DNA of 64,000 bases from Hippophae tibetana (Eukaryota; Streptophyta; Magnoliopsida; Rosales; Elaeagnaceae), in assembly GCA_037013495.1 (NCBI GenBank), contig CM072809.1:14646501-14710500 (forward strand), given 5' to 3'. Positions 25,571-38,759 of this stretch are shown piece by piece. Made by a program: the position numbers and the translations under genes. Positions within the stretch are counted from its first letter, which is position 1. The number at the start of each line of letters is the position of its first letter. The notes below the pieces were generated by a model. The model was not told the origin of the DNA. It searched no databases and saw nothing but the letters and a program-made list of their open reading frames with translations.

Positions 25571-27797
25571 AAGCAAAGATAGGTATGTTGTTCTTTGTTA
25601 TTTGCTGGATTTGATTGATGTAGTTAGAATATGCTAGCCTTCTGGATTTACATGTAGTGGTTTAAATGTAACACATCTTAGGTTTCTCTAATTGAGGCTC
25701 TGAGAGGAAAAAGCTTTTCATTATTTTGAACTCTATAGCTCTCCCAAGTTGCTCGTATTACTGTCTATTTGATTGATTATGTTTCTTATCATGTATTAGT
25801 GAATAAATGCAGTGTCCTTAGACATGTTTTTAGGCAAACTACACCGCTGTTGAAATTTTTCTACAATGTAGATTAGCAGCAGTTTGATCGCCTGCGATTG
25901 TATTCATCGTTCGATTTTACCGTCCTTACGCACTGAAACTTGACGATCTTTACTCTAAATGATATTTTTTCTTGTATGTAGAGAATTTGGTAGGATTGCA
26001 GCATCAGAAATGGTGATTTACTTTTATTTGCATATTTCGTATAAATCGAACGTCTTTCAAAGCTTATCGTGAAACACAATAGAGAAAGAAAGACAATAAA
26101 AAAAATTTGTTACTAGGAAACAGAATTCTAATTACATTTAGAAGTGTTACTAAACACTAAAAAATTAAAAACAAAATTAACAGTGCAACACAGCACTTTC
26201 ACCAGCCTGGACTGAAAAGCAGGAGCAGCTAAAGTTCAACGGTATCTTACAGGAGACATTGTGTCATTGATGGGACAAGACCCTTAAAAACTATCATCAA
26301 AATAACCGAATACAAAGTAGTTGAATGTACTGAAAGACAAAATTTGAAGCAGGAGAACAATGAAAGCCAACTGTAATTAGTAAGCAACGTGTTTGGCAAT
26401 CCCTTCATAGAAGTGCTAACAAAATTTAGAGATAGATTATTTAAGATCAAGGTTCATAAAATTCCGTTATTTTTAATAAAAATATATTTTAGATTTATAC
26501 CTATTAAATATGATAACATAAGTCCGTTTTTTTTAAGAAAAAAATCGCAAGAGTCAATTTTATAAAATAATAAATTTGTATTGCCTCACTTGTTGACTTA
26601 GAAACTAATGCATCACAAATTTATTATTTTATAAAATGTAATTTGGTTACCCTTTTTCCTATTATTTATGTTTATAAGAAGTAATACTTATTTTTGTAAG
26701 GAATAGTTTTGAATATAAGCTTTCATTTTAAAATAATTATCAAAGTACAATTTTAAATCACTTTTGACATTTTCATCCCAAACACTTACATGCTTCTCAT
26801 AAAATTGCATTTTAATAAATTAGTAAAATTCATGTGTGATGCATGTGATACATTAAACTTAAAAGTAAATTTTAAAAACTATAAAATTTAGGTATAATAT
26901 TAAGAAAAATATTATTATTATGACTCATAAAACATGACTAAGTTGGCACCAATAGCATTTATGTTGTTTAATTTTCTTATTTCCAAAACTTTGTAATTGT
27001 TCTCCTGAACACAATTATGTTAGTCATACGCCAAAAGAAATCATGCTAAATATCATTGTTCATAATATTATCATTCCAAACATGTAAAGCCTATTTATTT
27101 AGTTGAAAAATTTGAACATTTTATTAATAGTTTTTCTTTGTAAATGATAATTTATATCTTAATTTTCAAATTATTATTTAAAACTATTAAATATAGAATG
27201 GAAGTGATGAAGGTGGATGTAATTAAAAAGTACACCAAAGATAATTTTATGTTTGATTTTTTAACATTTATTGAATAATTACAAATAGTAATATTTGTCT
27301 ATGAGAAGAGTGAAATTGGTTTGTACGAATCTTTTGTGAATTATTGTGATAATAAATGAATATATATATATATATTAACATTTATGGCAATAATTGTCAT
27401 ATTATAATACTATATGAATATTTTTGTCTAAAAAATTATTATGGTATAATTTAGACTTTTATATATAATATAATTTGTTTCATTTTATGGTTTTGTGAGT
27501 ATTGTAGTTATTAAAAAATTATTTTATTTTAAAATATTCTTTTAAAACTACTTATAAAAAAAAATCCACACTCGTTGCACTGCGTTTACACTTGATATGC
27601 TCTATTAGGCAATTTCATAGTGCCTTTTTTAAAAAAACTAAATCTTAGGTAAGCAATTTTATGAATAACTAGTAATGTACATGTACATTGAGGGTCTTCA
27701 AAAATGGGGTTTATTAAACCACGAGGGGTTCATTGACTGGGGGATCCACTTTCCCCTCTCTTATTTGTCTTATGTGTTAGAGGTATCTTTTGCTTGC
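25571..27797. other. bL12m 3' region and AT-rich spacer
   Basis: The 3'UTR includes a possible donor-like AGGTATG after the stop and an AATAAA word near 25802. The rest is AT-rich and without a gene. A perfect 22 bp inverted repeat lies at 26558-26579 and 26615-26636 with a 35 nt loop. Confidence 0.55.
26558..26636. repeat. Perfect 22 bp inverted repeat
   Basis: The arm starting TTTTATAAAATAATAAATTT at 26558 is matched exactly in inverse at 26615-26636. It is AT-only apart from one G per arm, so it may be a MITE end pair or a chance palindrome. Confidence 0.7.
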
Positions 27798-27943
27798 TAC
27801 AACGAGTTGAAAGGATGATAATATTAGCTGATTAAAAGTATGTCGCACTAACCCTTCTATTTCACATATTTACAACGAGTTGAAAGGATGATAATATTAG
27901 CTGATTAAAAGTATGTCGCACTAACCCTTCTATTTCACATATT
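27798..27943 (+). repeat. Perfect 73 bp tandem duplication
   Basis: 27798-27870 (starting TACAACGAGTTGAAAGG) is repeated without change at 27871-27943. Perfect identity in otherwise diverged, non-coding DNA points to a recent duplication or an assembly artefact. It lies about 60 bp left of the solo LTR. Confidence 0.9.
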
Positions 27944-28516
27944 TTCTTTTCTTTGCTGATGTTTCATTAATCTTTTGTAAGAATTTTGTTGAAGATGTGA
28001 CTGGGTTGATGAATGCTAAAAAAGCACTAAAATAACCATAATTTTATACACATTAATTAATTAAATATATATATATATTTATATGTTTTATCATATATTT
28101 ATATAAATTTGTCTTTTTCGGAATCACGGGTATTTTTATTGTTTTTCAGGTATTTTGGCTTAAAAACGCAACTTAAAAACTCAAAGAGGAATATTGGAAG
28201 CAATACATCACAAATATATTAATAAATAAATGGGGAAAGGTCAACAAATATGGAAAAAATGGACAAAATAGGTCAAAAATATCAAAAAGGAGAAAAACGC
28301 GCCGCCGCGCCGCCCTGCCGCGCGCGCCCAATCATGCGCCAAGCTGCGCGCGCGGGTACTGTTCATCCACGCGCGCCGACGCCCGTTTGGCCCGTTTTTC
28401 ACGTGCAGTCGCCCCGATGACGTCATGCTGACGTCATCAATGACCTCAGCATTTCCATTACGCGTTTTTACATTTTTTTAACATTTTTTTACTCATTTTT
28501 TCTCTCCATCCTCACC

Positions 28517-28524
28517 TATAAATA
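28517..28524 (+). promoter_or_regulatory. TATA box of the solo LTR
   Basis: TATAAATA followed by a C-run and pyrimidine-rich sequence, placed about 500 bp into the LTR after the GC-rich block. This is the expected U3 promoter layout, so transcription of the solo LTR could still start near 28550. Confidence 0.6.
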
Positions 28525-29288
28525 CCCCCCTTTCCTTCACTTCAAAATACACCTAAAAACACCTCCAAATACATTCTTTTCTCTCTTTTCTTAGATTTTT
28601 AGGATTCTTTAGTTTTTCTTAGTTTTTCTTATGTTTTCTTAGTTTTTAGCTTTTCTTAGTTAATTTCTCTTAGTTTTAGAGTTCTTCCCTTTTTTTGGGA
28701 AGAACTAGTTATGTTTATGTAATTTTTTAGCTTTTTGATTCAATAAATGGGAGTGCAAATTCCGCTTGGAGTTTTTCCAGCAACGGGAATAGCGTCGAAG
28801 TTCTGTAAGGATTTTATTTTCTTTACAGTTATTTTTATGCTTTATTCTTACATGTTATATTTAATTTGTCTGTGGTTAAATTTAACTGTGCTGGCTATTT
28901 AGTAAACATGATGTAATAATAACGTTGTTATGCTTGCGAAATATTAAAAAGGTAAAAATCTCTAAAATGAATTGATTTTATTTTTATTCATGATTTTATA
29001 TTAAGAATGTTAGAGAGAAATATATTATTTTTCATTACAAACTTAAACCTGAAAATTAGATTTTAAGGTTTAGTTATCCGGTCTGATTTAGAGTAGTGCT
29101 CTTTTATTTGATGGTACAATCGCCCGGTAGTTAGAGTGAAGCTCTATTTCAAAAGTTTTTATAAGAATTATTATCTGAAAATGTATTGACAACATGTTTT
29201 CGGTAGTGGTTTTAAAACTTGAAAGTTAGTACTCGGATAACTAAATTCTTGGGTTTAATTTGGACACCTTGAATAAAGTTTAAACTGT

Positions 29289-29441
29289 CTAACCCCACCA
29301 AAGGTGGCATTTAAATGGTTCATTTTCAATCTCTTAGAAAAAGGAATTAATTTAATTAGGCAAATTAGTTACCAACCCCACCCATAGGTGTTAATTGATT
29401 TGTTTAGTTAACAAAGAATATCTAACCCCACCAAAGGTGGT
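29289..29441 (+). repeat. Three hairpin-forming AACCCCACC...GGTGG repeats in the LTR
   Basis: CTAACCCCACCAAAGGTGG at about 29289, a variant ACCAACCCCACCCATAGGTG at 29371 and CTAACCCCACCAAAGGTGG at 29422. Each can fold into a CCACC/GGTGG stem. They lie in the 3' part of the LTR; their role is unknown. Confidence 0.7.
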
Positions 29442-29962
29442 ATTCATACAAAAAAGAGAGAATCAATAAATATCAATTCATATCTTTAATAACCTAGATA
29501 ATATGAGCAAGCATAATTAACTTAGTTATTATATCCATAAATACTCCGCCATTATAAATGATAAAATTTGCATGAATGTTTATTGAATCTATGTTTATTT
29601 TTATGTAAGTAGATTAAAAACACAAAAACCCCAAAATATCGTGACAGGATGTTTAGGATTTAATTTCGTTTTTAAAAGTTTGAATAATAAATTAAAAACC
29701 ACATACATTCCTTCCTTAGATCGACCTTGGGAGTATACTTATCATTTTCTTCGAAATGATTCGTGCACTTGCGAGAGTTTTATAAATATTAAAACCAAAG
29801 TATTGGCAAGAATCGGCGATGCTGGTTTTCGCTCATCAAGTTTTTGGCGTCGTTGCTGGGGATTTGCTCATCAAGTTTTTGGCGCCGTTGCCGGGGATTT
29901 GCTCATCATGGGTTAAAGGATATCTTGAATATGCATGAAAGGCTTCTGGGTAAATGGTTAAC

Positions 29963-30278
29963 ACTTAGAAACTCAGGCTTAACTCTGAACCCAAAAGTCA
30001 GCTTGTGAGTTAGATGGTTGTTCAGATTTATAAGCAGTATTGATGTCTTACTCTTAGCCAATGTGGGATTTAACATCCCTCCTCCACATCGGCTAGAGTC
30101 TGGATTTACGACACGGTCTGGATTTATGGCAGTACAAAGAAGCCAAGAGCCTAGCTCTGATACTAACTTAGAAACTCAGTCCTAACTCTAAACCCAAAAG
30201 TCAGCTTGTGAGTTAGAGGGTTGCCCAGACTTATAAGCAGCATTGCTGCCTTACTCTTAGTCAATGTGAGACTTAACA
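29963..30278 (-). mobile_element. TRIM retrotransposon (complete structure)
   Basis: Two 113 bp LTRs (29963-30075 and 30166-30278) flank a 90 bp interior. Read on the minus strand, the interior starts with TAGTATCAGAGC, the initiator-tRNA-Met primer-binding site with one change, and ends with a polypurine tract GGAGGAGGGA next to the 3' LTR. A 5 bp target duplication TTAAC is present at 29958-29962 and 30279-30283. At about 316 bp with no ORF this is a terminal-repeat retrotransposon in miniature, mobilised in trans. It sits 49 bp from the solo LTR. Confidence 0.85.
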
Positions 30279-30359
30279 TTAACTATAAAAAATCTAGTTT
30301 TATTTAACATTTATATATACCCAGAAAATAGAGTTATCATTGTACGTTACCAAGTATTT

Positions 30360-31280
30360 CAAGTTCTAATGGGTTTGTTGGATATTTGGGTCTCCCATCT
30401 CTTTTTGGTAGAGCCATGAGAGCACAAATGAATTATATTTTAGATTGAGTTACGTCAAAAGTTCATAATTAGGTTGGTAAATATTTGTTCTCGTTAGGAA
30501 AAGAGGTGTTACTTAAGTTAATGGCATCTGCTATACCGAACTTTGAAATGCAATGCTTTGTTCTTCCTTATAGTTTGTCTTCACATGGGGAATATGATGC
30601 AAAAGTTTTGGACTTGGAGAGGCTTTATCATTAATTTAGGATAACTCAATGTTCAAACCAATTTTATTTTTATACAAAGCATTGTTTTTGTAAGTGATTT
30701 GCATGATCCAAATTCAAGTGGGTGGAATGTTCCTTTGATAACACAAACATTTTATTTGAAAATACTAATTAGATCTTGATAATTTTCTAAATTCACTTGG
30801 TAATGAGGACCATTTTATTAGTCATGGTATTTTCTTTATAAATTCAACATATCTATTACTTGTGAGGTAGTGACAAGACCTTTTGGGAATGCTTCTAACT
30901 TGTTGGTACGATTGCTATAGAAATCTGTTTGAAAAATCATGATGTCGTCAAGGTAAGACACTTTCTATTATTATGACTCTATGAGTTTTTAGTTGTGAAG
31001 TTATCACTCCTTGTATATAAGTATGGGGTGGTTGAAGCATTTTATTCCATTTGTAATTCTCATGTTAAGTCTATTTACTGATTGGGTGTCATAGGACATA
31101 ATCTTAACTTTCTTTAACACAATAATGGTTCTTTTTCTCATCTCAATAAGGCTTTCTATAATTAGTTATGTTGTACTACTAATAAAGATAATCACCTTGC
31201 AAGTGTTGTTTATGCTTTTTGGTATATCTAAAATGGATGCAATGACTTGGTTTTCAAAAATGTGTTTTTTAAGTTTTGCA
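30360..31280 (+). pseudogene. LINE (non-LTR) ORF2 C-terminal relic
   Basis: YLGLPSLFGRAMRA at 30383-30424 and GKEVLLKLMASAIPN at 30497-30541 are in the same frame. They match the conserved 'YLGLP..GR' and 'GKE.L.K....AIP.Y.M' region just after the reverse-transcriptase domain of plant L1 LINE ORF2. Further down, F..WYI.NGCNDLVFKN (about 31214-31260, with a stop) fits the 'W.IW..RN..VF' stretch of the C-terminal part. Stops and shifts separate them; the RT core, 5' end and poly(A) tail are missing. Confidence 0.7.
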
Positions 31281-34200
31281 TGGTGACTCAGCTTATTCGA
31301 TATGATTTAAATTGTTATAATTTAACTTTTGGCTAATAATACATACTTAATGTATGTTTAAGTGTGAATGGTCGTAAATATTCTTTTAAGTGCCTTCACT
31401 TCTAACTTATCCTCATATTTTTATAAGATGGTTGCTCCCTTGTATTGTTTGATTAAGAAAAAAGACAAAAAAATTATTATATTCAATTTTCATGATTATT
31501 TTTTTTTTAAATCTTTTATGTTTTAAAATACATTCCATTAATAGATAATTAAAATTATTTATTATATAACTTTCAAATTAAATAAAAATTTAAGTGATAA
31601 TACAATATGATTAATTGAAATTAGTTTATAGATATAGATAAATAAGTTAAGAGTTCTTATTGATATAAATCTTATTATTAAACGTAAACACGACCATTAT
31701 TTGATTGATGTGGTAACATATGCTTCTCAAAGGACAACTAATGTTAATAGTTTAATGTACAAATATAATTTTAATCTGTGATATAAATTTTTATAGAAAC
31801 TATAGATGTAGATAAATAAATAGTTAGGTGACTTAATTACATCATATTCTATCATATGACTTTTTTTATATGCATTCAAATCTCATTATCTTAATTTAGA
31901 ATAATTAATTAATGACTATTTATTAATTAAAAAATATATTATATTTTACATTAGTCGAATCCATAACTCATATTATGAAAATGATTGAGAGATTGACATT
32001 GAGATAAAAAAACTCATACCTTATAACAATAAAATTTTGAATTGTTATACTTTTGTTTCCCTTTACTCACAAATATACAATAATATTGTAAATGCATATA
32101 ACTATATATAAAACTATCAATTGTGTACAAATTTGTTGCATAAGTATTCTTACTCATTTTTCTATGGGTACAAATATAATAGTATTGTATATCTTGATAA
32201 ACTATATTCAAAATTATTATACATGTATATAATATCTTTACAAATGTACACAATATTGTTATCAAAAGTAACTCCTTAAAAAAATATGAAAGAGAACCAA
32301 ATAAATTGAGCAATCAAAATTTCTTATATTGTACATAAAAGTTTGCAACAATTGATTTTACACTATTGAAATAAAATAATATCATGTGAACCATTTGGGT
32401 GTACCCTATTGTTTGGATTTTATGCCCCATTTAAGTGTGGTAATTTTGTGTAAGTATGAGTTGCTCGATTCACTCTATATCTCGTTGTAGTGCTTTTGTG
32501 CACTATGCCATTATGTGTATCTCAAGTGTCTTCTCGAAGCAAAAATGTAATTGACATCCTTTTGTATAGCTTGAAGATCTGACATAATTTTAGTGTTCTT
32601 TAGTAGTACATGAATTTGATCATTTATAACTTGTATTTTTTTCAATTGTATTGTTAAGTTGAAATTTTATAATATATTTTGTCAACTTTTATTATTTTGT
32701 TATGTAGTATTCCGTGAGTTTATCGTGATGTGATATTCAAACTATTAAAATTAGTCTAATATTTTAAAAAGGAAATATCATTAAATAGTTTGTCCACTTT
32801 TGAGGTGGACGTTTAATCAGTTAGCCTCCAACTAAAATTTCGTAAATTGGCCGAAATTTTGAATTTTTTAGATAATTTTTAATGACAAGTTTAATTTTTA
32901 AGAATTAAATTATTAATTTTTAAAATATTTTAGAAAAAATAAAAGTTGTTTGATAACTTATTTCAAGTTTCAATATTAAAAAGTAAAAATTAAAAATTAG
33001 ATATTAGATAACCTATTTTTTGATTTTTAACTTTTTTAAGTTATAAAGTTCAATTTTAAACTTGTTTTTAAATTTTTTTTATTATAATTTGTATTTTCAA
33101 TTGTTTTGAGTATTATTGAGTATGGTTATGTTATTAGTTTATAGTGTAAAGAAATAAAAAAATAGAAAGTTAATTCCAAAAATGATTTTATTTGAATTTT
33201 AAAATTTTAAAAATATGAATTAAAAATAAGTCATCAAAAGCATATAAAGTAAGAATTGAAATTATTATCACGAGTCCTTTACTATTCAAAATAAAAAATG
33301 CATTTTCTTTGAGGATTTCGTTGAAGTTTTGGTAAATTTGGAGAAATTTCTGTAAAATTCGAATAAATTTTGTTTTGAACGTTAAACTTACTTTTTTCAT
33401 AAAATAAAATAAATATTTAAACAATGATGCAAGATTTTTAAAAATTTAACCAAATATGAATAATTTTATAAGATACGAAGCCTATCAATTTTTAATTTTA
33501 TATTAATTTTATTAGATTTGAACAACTTATTTTGATATTAAATTATTTAAAGTTTTAGGTATATTATTTATTTCAAATAATATCATGTAATATATTAATT
33601 GTAATCAAACCTTAAATTATCTATTTTATAATTATTTGTAAGATTTATTTTAAAATATATTTTATATCACATGATGTCTTATAATTTACATATTCTTCAA
33701 ATATTTGTTTCTAATACATTATTTATTTAAAAAATAATGATTAATGTATGTTATTATTTAGAATAATTTATCATAAATTTCTTTTTGTAATTTCCAATTT
33801 TAAAGTAATTTTCAAGGTTTTTTTTTAATTTTCACCAAAATCGAAACTGAAATCAAAATATTAATTTACACTGAAATTTTGGTAAAATTAAAATACCAAA
33901 ATATCCACGATTAGCTGACTACCGAGTTGGTTTGTTTGTTTCGTAATCAATGTTATTAGTTCTGCATTGTACCTGATTATTTTTATTTACTATAAGTTAT
34001 TTATATTATAATATTTTAATTAAATTATAAAAATAATTATTATAAAACTAACATATAGTCTATTTTTATTAATGATATTTAATTATTTTAATCAAATACT
34101 TGAATTTCATATCATAAAACTCAAACACATTAGGCAAGTAAACAATTTTATTATTCAATGCTTATAAAACTATGTAACATTTATATGAAAAAAATTAAAA

Positions 34201-36036
34201 ATTCTTCTTAAGTTTTAATTTTTATAGATTAAATCATTATAAAAATTAAAATAAATGTCACATATATGAACATAAAGATTTAATAAATTTAACTATTTTT
34301 TGATAAATTTTGTTATATGATTTTTAAGAACATTGGGGAAAAAATTAACCATAATCGTTTTTTTTAACTTTATTTCTTTTTATCTTTAAAAATTATACAT
34401 TTTAAAATAAATAAAATAATAAAATAATTAGGCTTAAATCTGCTTAGATATCTTCAAATAACTTACCTCTATCATTTCAAGTCATTTCTTAAATCACATT
34501 AAAAAAATCCTCAAATAACTTCATACTAAATTTTATAAAATGAAAAAATCATGGTCATATTATATAATAATTTGAATTAAGAGTATAAAATATGTATCAA
34601 AATAATCCTAACAAATCTCTAACTATTTAATTTTGTAAATAAAGTTACGAAATAATAATTATATATTCAAAATTGAATTTAGAATTGTAATTTTTCATTT
34701 TTAATTAATTAATTATTTATTTTATTTATTATTTTATAAATAATTAATTTTAATTTAAAATATTAAAGTTTATAATTTTTTTGAAATAAATAACTATATA
34801 TAATATTAAATATTTAAATTATATATATATATATATAAAGTTACCATAATTAATTTTTACTAAATCATATTACTTATTATTTATTCAATAAAAAATTAAT
34901 TTTAATTAAAAAATTAAAGTTTAAAATAAGTATGAAAAAATAATTACATATAATCTATAAATTTTTAAATTTATAAAATAAAATAATGAAATAATATTAT
35001 TGAAATCTCTTAGAATTCTCACTTTTAATTTATAATTAAGTGATTATATTGATTAATTATTATACGAAAAAGATTTGATTTTAATTAAGAACATTAAAAT
35101 TTTAAAAATATGACCAAAATAATTATATATAATTTATAAAATTTTAATTATATATAAAATAAAATTATGAAATGGTAATTAAATAATTATATATGATGTT
35201 TTTTGAAATTCTAGTTTTTAATTTATAGTTGAGTCATTACGTCTTTTTTTATTACTCTTAAAGCTAGTTTTAATTAAAAATATTAAAGATTTGAAGAAGT
35301 ATGACCAAAATAATTATATACAATTTTATAATTTTATAATTATATAAAAATAAATTACAAAATTGGGATTAAATAATCCTAACTAAATTTTTAAAGAAGT
35401 ATAATAAAATAATTACATGTAATTTATAAAAAAATTAATTTCATAAAAAATATTATGAAAGGGTGATTAAAAAATCTTAATTGAAATTTTTTAAAATTTT
35501 AATTTTTAATTATTAATTAAGTTATTATGTATGTTATTTATTATCCTAAAAAATTAATCTAATTTACATTAATGATGATTATTCTATTATAATTTAATTT
35601 TTAAATTTTTTGACTATTAATTATTAACTATTATTAGATGATACAAATTTTCTTCATAAAAATATAATGACTATATTAAATAATTATATTAAGATATTTT
35701 ATAAAATATATAATTATGAATAAAATAATATTAATAAGTCATCTTATATTAAAAATATTGATTATATATAATTGTGATTAAGTTTTAAATAAATATGAAT
35801 AATACTTATAATGTTTTTAGATTTTTTAATACAATTTAACTAATATACTTGTATATGATACTTAAATAATAGACTTTAAATATCATAAAATAAGTACTTA
35901 TATTTTTGAATTACATCTCGTTATTTTTAATTTAATAGTCTTTAAGGATTAAATTTGTTTTAAAAAATTTCTTAGCTGGGCACTATATATATATACTGAG
36001 TAAGATTAACCATAAAAACCTAAAGGTTGTGGTTTT
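31281..36036. other. Very AT-rich intergenic DNA
   Basis: No gene or complete element recognised. Around 32390-32590 a slightly GC-richer stretch might be an antisense coding relic, but no family can be named. An (AT)n tract lies near 34820-34837. Confidence 0.5.
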
Positions 36037-37049
36037 TACTACTATAAAAATGGGTATTTAAGTCGATACGTAAAGTCAATTTTTTTTCTAAAAATTGACT
36101 TTAAATTGGTTTAAAGTCGGTTCGGTGTAAAACCGACGTTATCCACGTAGGATGTAACGTCGGTTGACGTGTCGAACCGACACTATGCATGAACGTAGCG
36201 TCGGTTGATGTGGTGAACCGACGCTATCCACGTAGTGTAACGTCGGTTGACACTTGGAATCGACGCTATCCACGTAACATAGCGTCGGTTGACACCTGAA
36301 ACCGACGCTACACACGTGGATAAATTCTTTTCTCTTTTTTCTTCCCAGACAGAAACTATTTTCAGCGTTGCAGAATTCTAAAAAACCAAAAACCTCTTCC
36401 ACTTCTCCTCCACTCTTTCTCACTTTTCGGTCACCTACGACTATCATTTCTAGTCTATTTTCGTTAATAACTTATTTTCTTAAACCCTTTTTCCAATAAC
36501 CTATTTTCAACCATTTTCAGTCTATTTTTGGTAATAAGATTAGCATTGTTTTTGCACTGTTTGGTTCTCCCACCATCGCTCTGCCTTCCACAGTGGAGGA
36601 GTGGCTGGTGTTTTGGTTCATGCTCGACACTAATTGCTTGACTTACTTTTTTGTATGTTTTCTAGTGCTCTGAGTTTGTCTTTGTCTCAAAGGCTGAAGG
36701 TTTTAGACTATTTCTTAGGCTAAAGGTGGTGTTTTCAACTATTTCTAGTTGCATTCAACCTGTTTGGTTTTATCTTTTTGTGATTTGGTTGGTTCTTATA
36801 TGGTTGTCTATCATTGTTTGTATGTATGTATTTTGTCCTACATTATCTACTACTATTACAAAATAAATATTTAAGTTGATATGTAAAGTCGATTTTTTAA
36901 AAAAATTGATTTATAATGAATTTAAAATCGTTTCGATGTATAATCGATGCTATCAACGTAGAACATAGCGTTGGTTGACGTACCGAACCAACGTTACACA
37001 TTGAATGTAGCGTCGGTTCACCACGTCAACCGATCCTATGTACTATGTA

Positions 37050-37900
37050 TATTTTTTATTAAAAAATGCAGTTTAAAATTTAAATTTTTTTTAGGTACAA
37101 TATTTTTTTAGGTCAATTATTATTTTATCTCAAATAATTCTTTTTTTTAGACAATTGATTTTTAAAATTATATAATTTTGTGTATTTGTTTAGATATTTA
37201 ATTTTATGTACGTACGTACAATACATCTTTATTGAATTTGGTGTATTTTTTGGATATTATTTTAAAATTATTATTTTTTATTTTTTATACTATATATATA
37301 TATATTCAAATTAAATTTAAAGAGTTCAAATAAAATAATAATTAACCTAATTTTTTTTTCAATTTTAAATTACATAAATAACGTCGATGGATGTGGCAAA
37401 CTGACGCTACACACGGAGATAGTATCGGTTGACGTGGTGAACCGATGTTACGTCCTACATGTATTTTTTATTAAAAAATGCAGTTTAAAATTGAATTTTG
37501 TTTTTAGGTATAATGTTTTTTTAGGTCAATTATTATTTTATCTCAAATAATTTTTTTTAGACAATTGGTTTTTAAAATTATATAATTTTGTGTATTTGTT
37601 TGGATATTTAATTTTATGTACGTACGTACAGTACATCTTTATTTAATTTTATGTATTTGTTTGGATATTATTTTATTTTTTTTTCTTTTTTATACTATAT
37701 ATATATAGATATATTTTCAAATTAAATTTAGAGAGTTTAAATAAAATAATAATTGATCTAATTTTTTTTCAATTTTAAACTACGTGGATAGCATCTGTTC
37801 ACGTGGTGAACTGATATTATCTACGTATGTAGCTTTGATTCACCATGTCAATCGATGCTATCAACGTGTACGTAGTGTCGGTTTACATGGCAAATCGATA
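37050..37900 (+). repeat. Two ~412 bp tandem units in the CACTA 5' region
   Basis: From TATTTTTTATTAAAAAATGCAG (about 37050, and again at about 37462) two units run in parallel through AGGTCAATTATTATTTTATC, TTTTATGTACGTACGTACA, an (AT)n stretch and the subterminal CGTCGG-type words. They are clearly similar with small indels and account for the unusually long 5' non-coding part. Confidence 0.75.
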
Positions 37901-38759
37901 CTACATGTGTGGATAGCGTTGGTTGACGTGACGAACTGACGCAATCCACGTGTGTAGCGTCGGTTCGTCACGTCAACCGACGCTATCTATGCGTATTAAT
38001 CTGTTTCTCTTCTCTCTTCTTTACCAGAATTCATTTTTCAATTTTTGCAACAACATTTCAAAACCGAGCTCACCCTTTACTCTTTCTAATTTTTCGGTCA
38101 CCTTCGACCATCGTTTTCAACGTCGTTTTGTGGGTTATATTCCTATTCTTATTATCTTTTAGATCCCCTATTTTTGGAGCAAAATACTCAAATTTTTTAT
38201 ACCCATTTTCTCACTTATTTTCACTTACAAAACACACATTTTTTCTTTATTTTCTTTATTTAGTCACTTTATTTACTCTTATAAGTATTTCTATTAATCT
38301 TACACACTTATTATTCAGTTTGTTTTATTTTTTCTATAATTTTTTTATTTATGTATATTTTGTATTATGCTTGTTATTATATGTTTGGTTTATTTTCTGT
38401 GAAAATAATATTTGGATGTTGTGGGTTTGAGGGACTATAATATTTAACGTACGTGGATAAATTTATTTACATATAAATAATTATATTTTATTAAGTAAAA
38501 GTAATACAATTGTAAAATCATAAATATTTGTATTATGTATATTTTGGTATATATTCTAATAATTAGGGAATTTATATATAATAATACTTGATATATATTG
38601 ATTGGATACCATCTACTTCAGAAATCCCTCCTAAAGAATTTTTCAAGTACAAAAATTCAGTATTTTCCCACGAACTGGTAAATTAGGTGGAATCCTTTTT
38701 TTGTACAGGTACAGAATAACAAACGGTGAGTCAATCTTCATAAATTTCATTGTAAATGT

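Larger units (their letters stand above)
28007..29908 (+). mobile_element. Solo LTR, Athila/Tat-type Ty3/gypsy, with PBS-like tail
   Basis: The segment starts TGATGA and ends TCATCA (inverted), and is flanked by a perfect 5 bp target duplication TGGGT (28002-28006, 29909-29913). The first TCATCA at 29838 gives an LTR of 1,832 bp. After it come two 35 bp units (29839-29873, 29874-29908), each containing TTTTTGGCGCCGTTGCCGGG (first unit with two changes) and each ending in TCATCA. TGGCGCCGTTGCCGGGGA is the primer-binding site (tRNA-Asp type) of Athila-like elements, normally found once just inside the 5' LTR. No gag-pol follows. The LTR holds a GC-rich block (about 28298-28400), a TATA box (28517-28524) and T-rich repeats at the presumed RNA start. 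Confidence 0.85.

Noticed and set aside
29641-29916. 91-codon plus-strand open frame with Trp/Phe-rich repeats
   Set aside because: It lies in the solo LTR and its repeated end is the duplicated primer-binding-site unit.
36139-36447. 102-codon open frame on the minus strand with repeated 'QPTL..VDSV' words
   Set aside because: It is made of the CACTA subterminal repeats; the periodic protein reflects the DNA repeat, not a gene.
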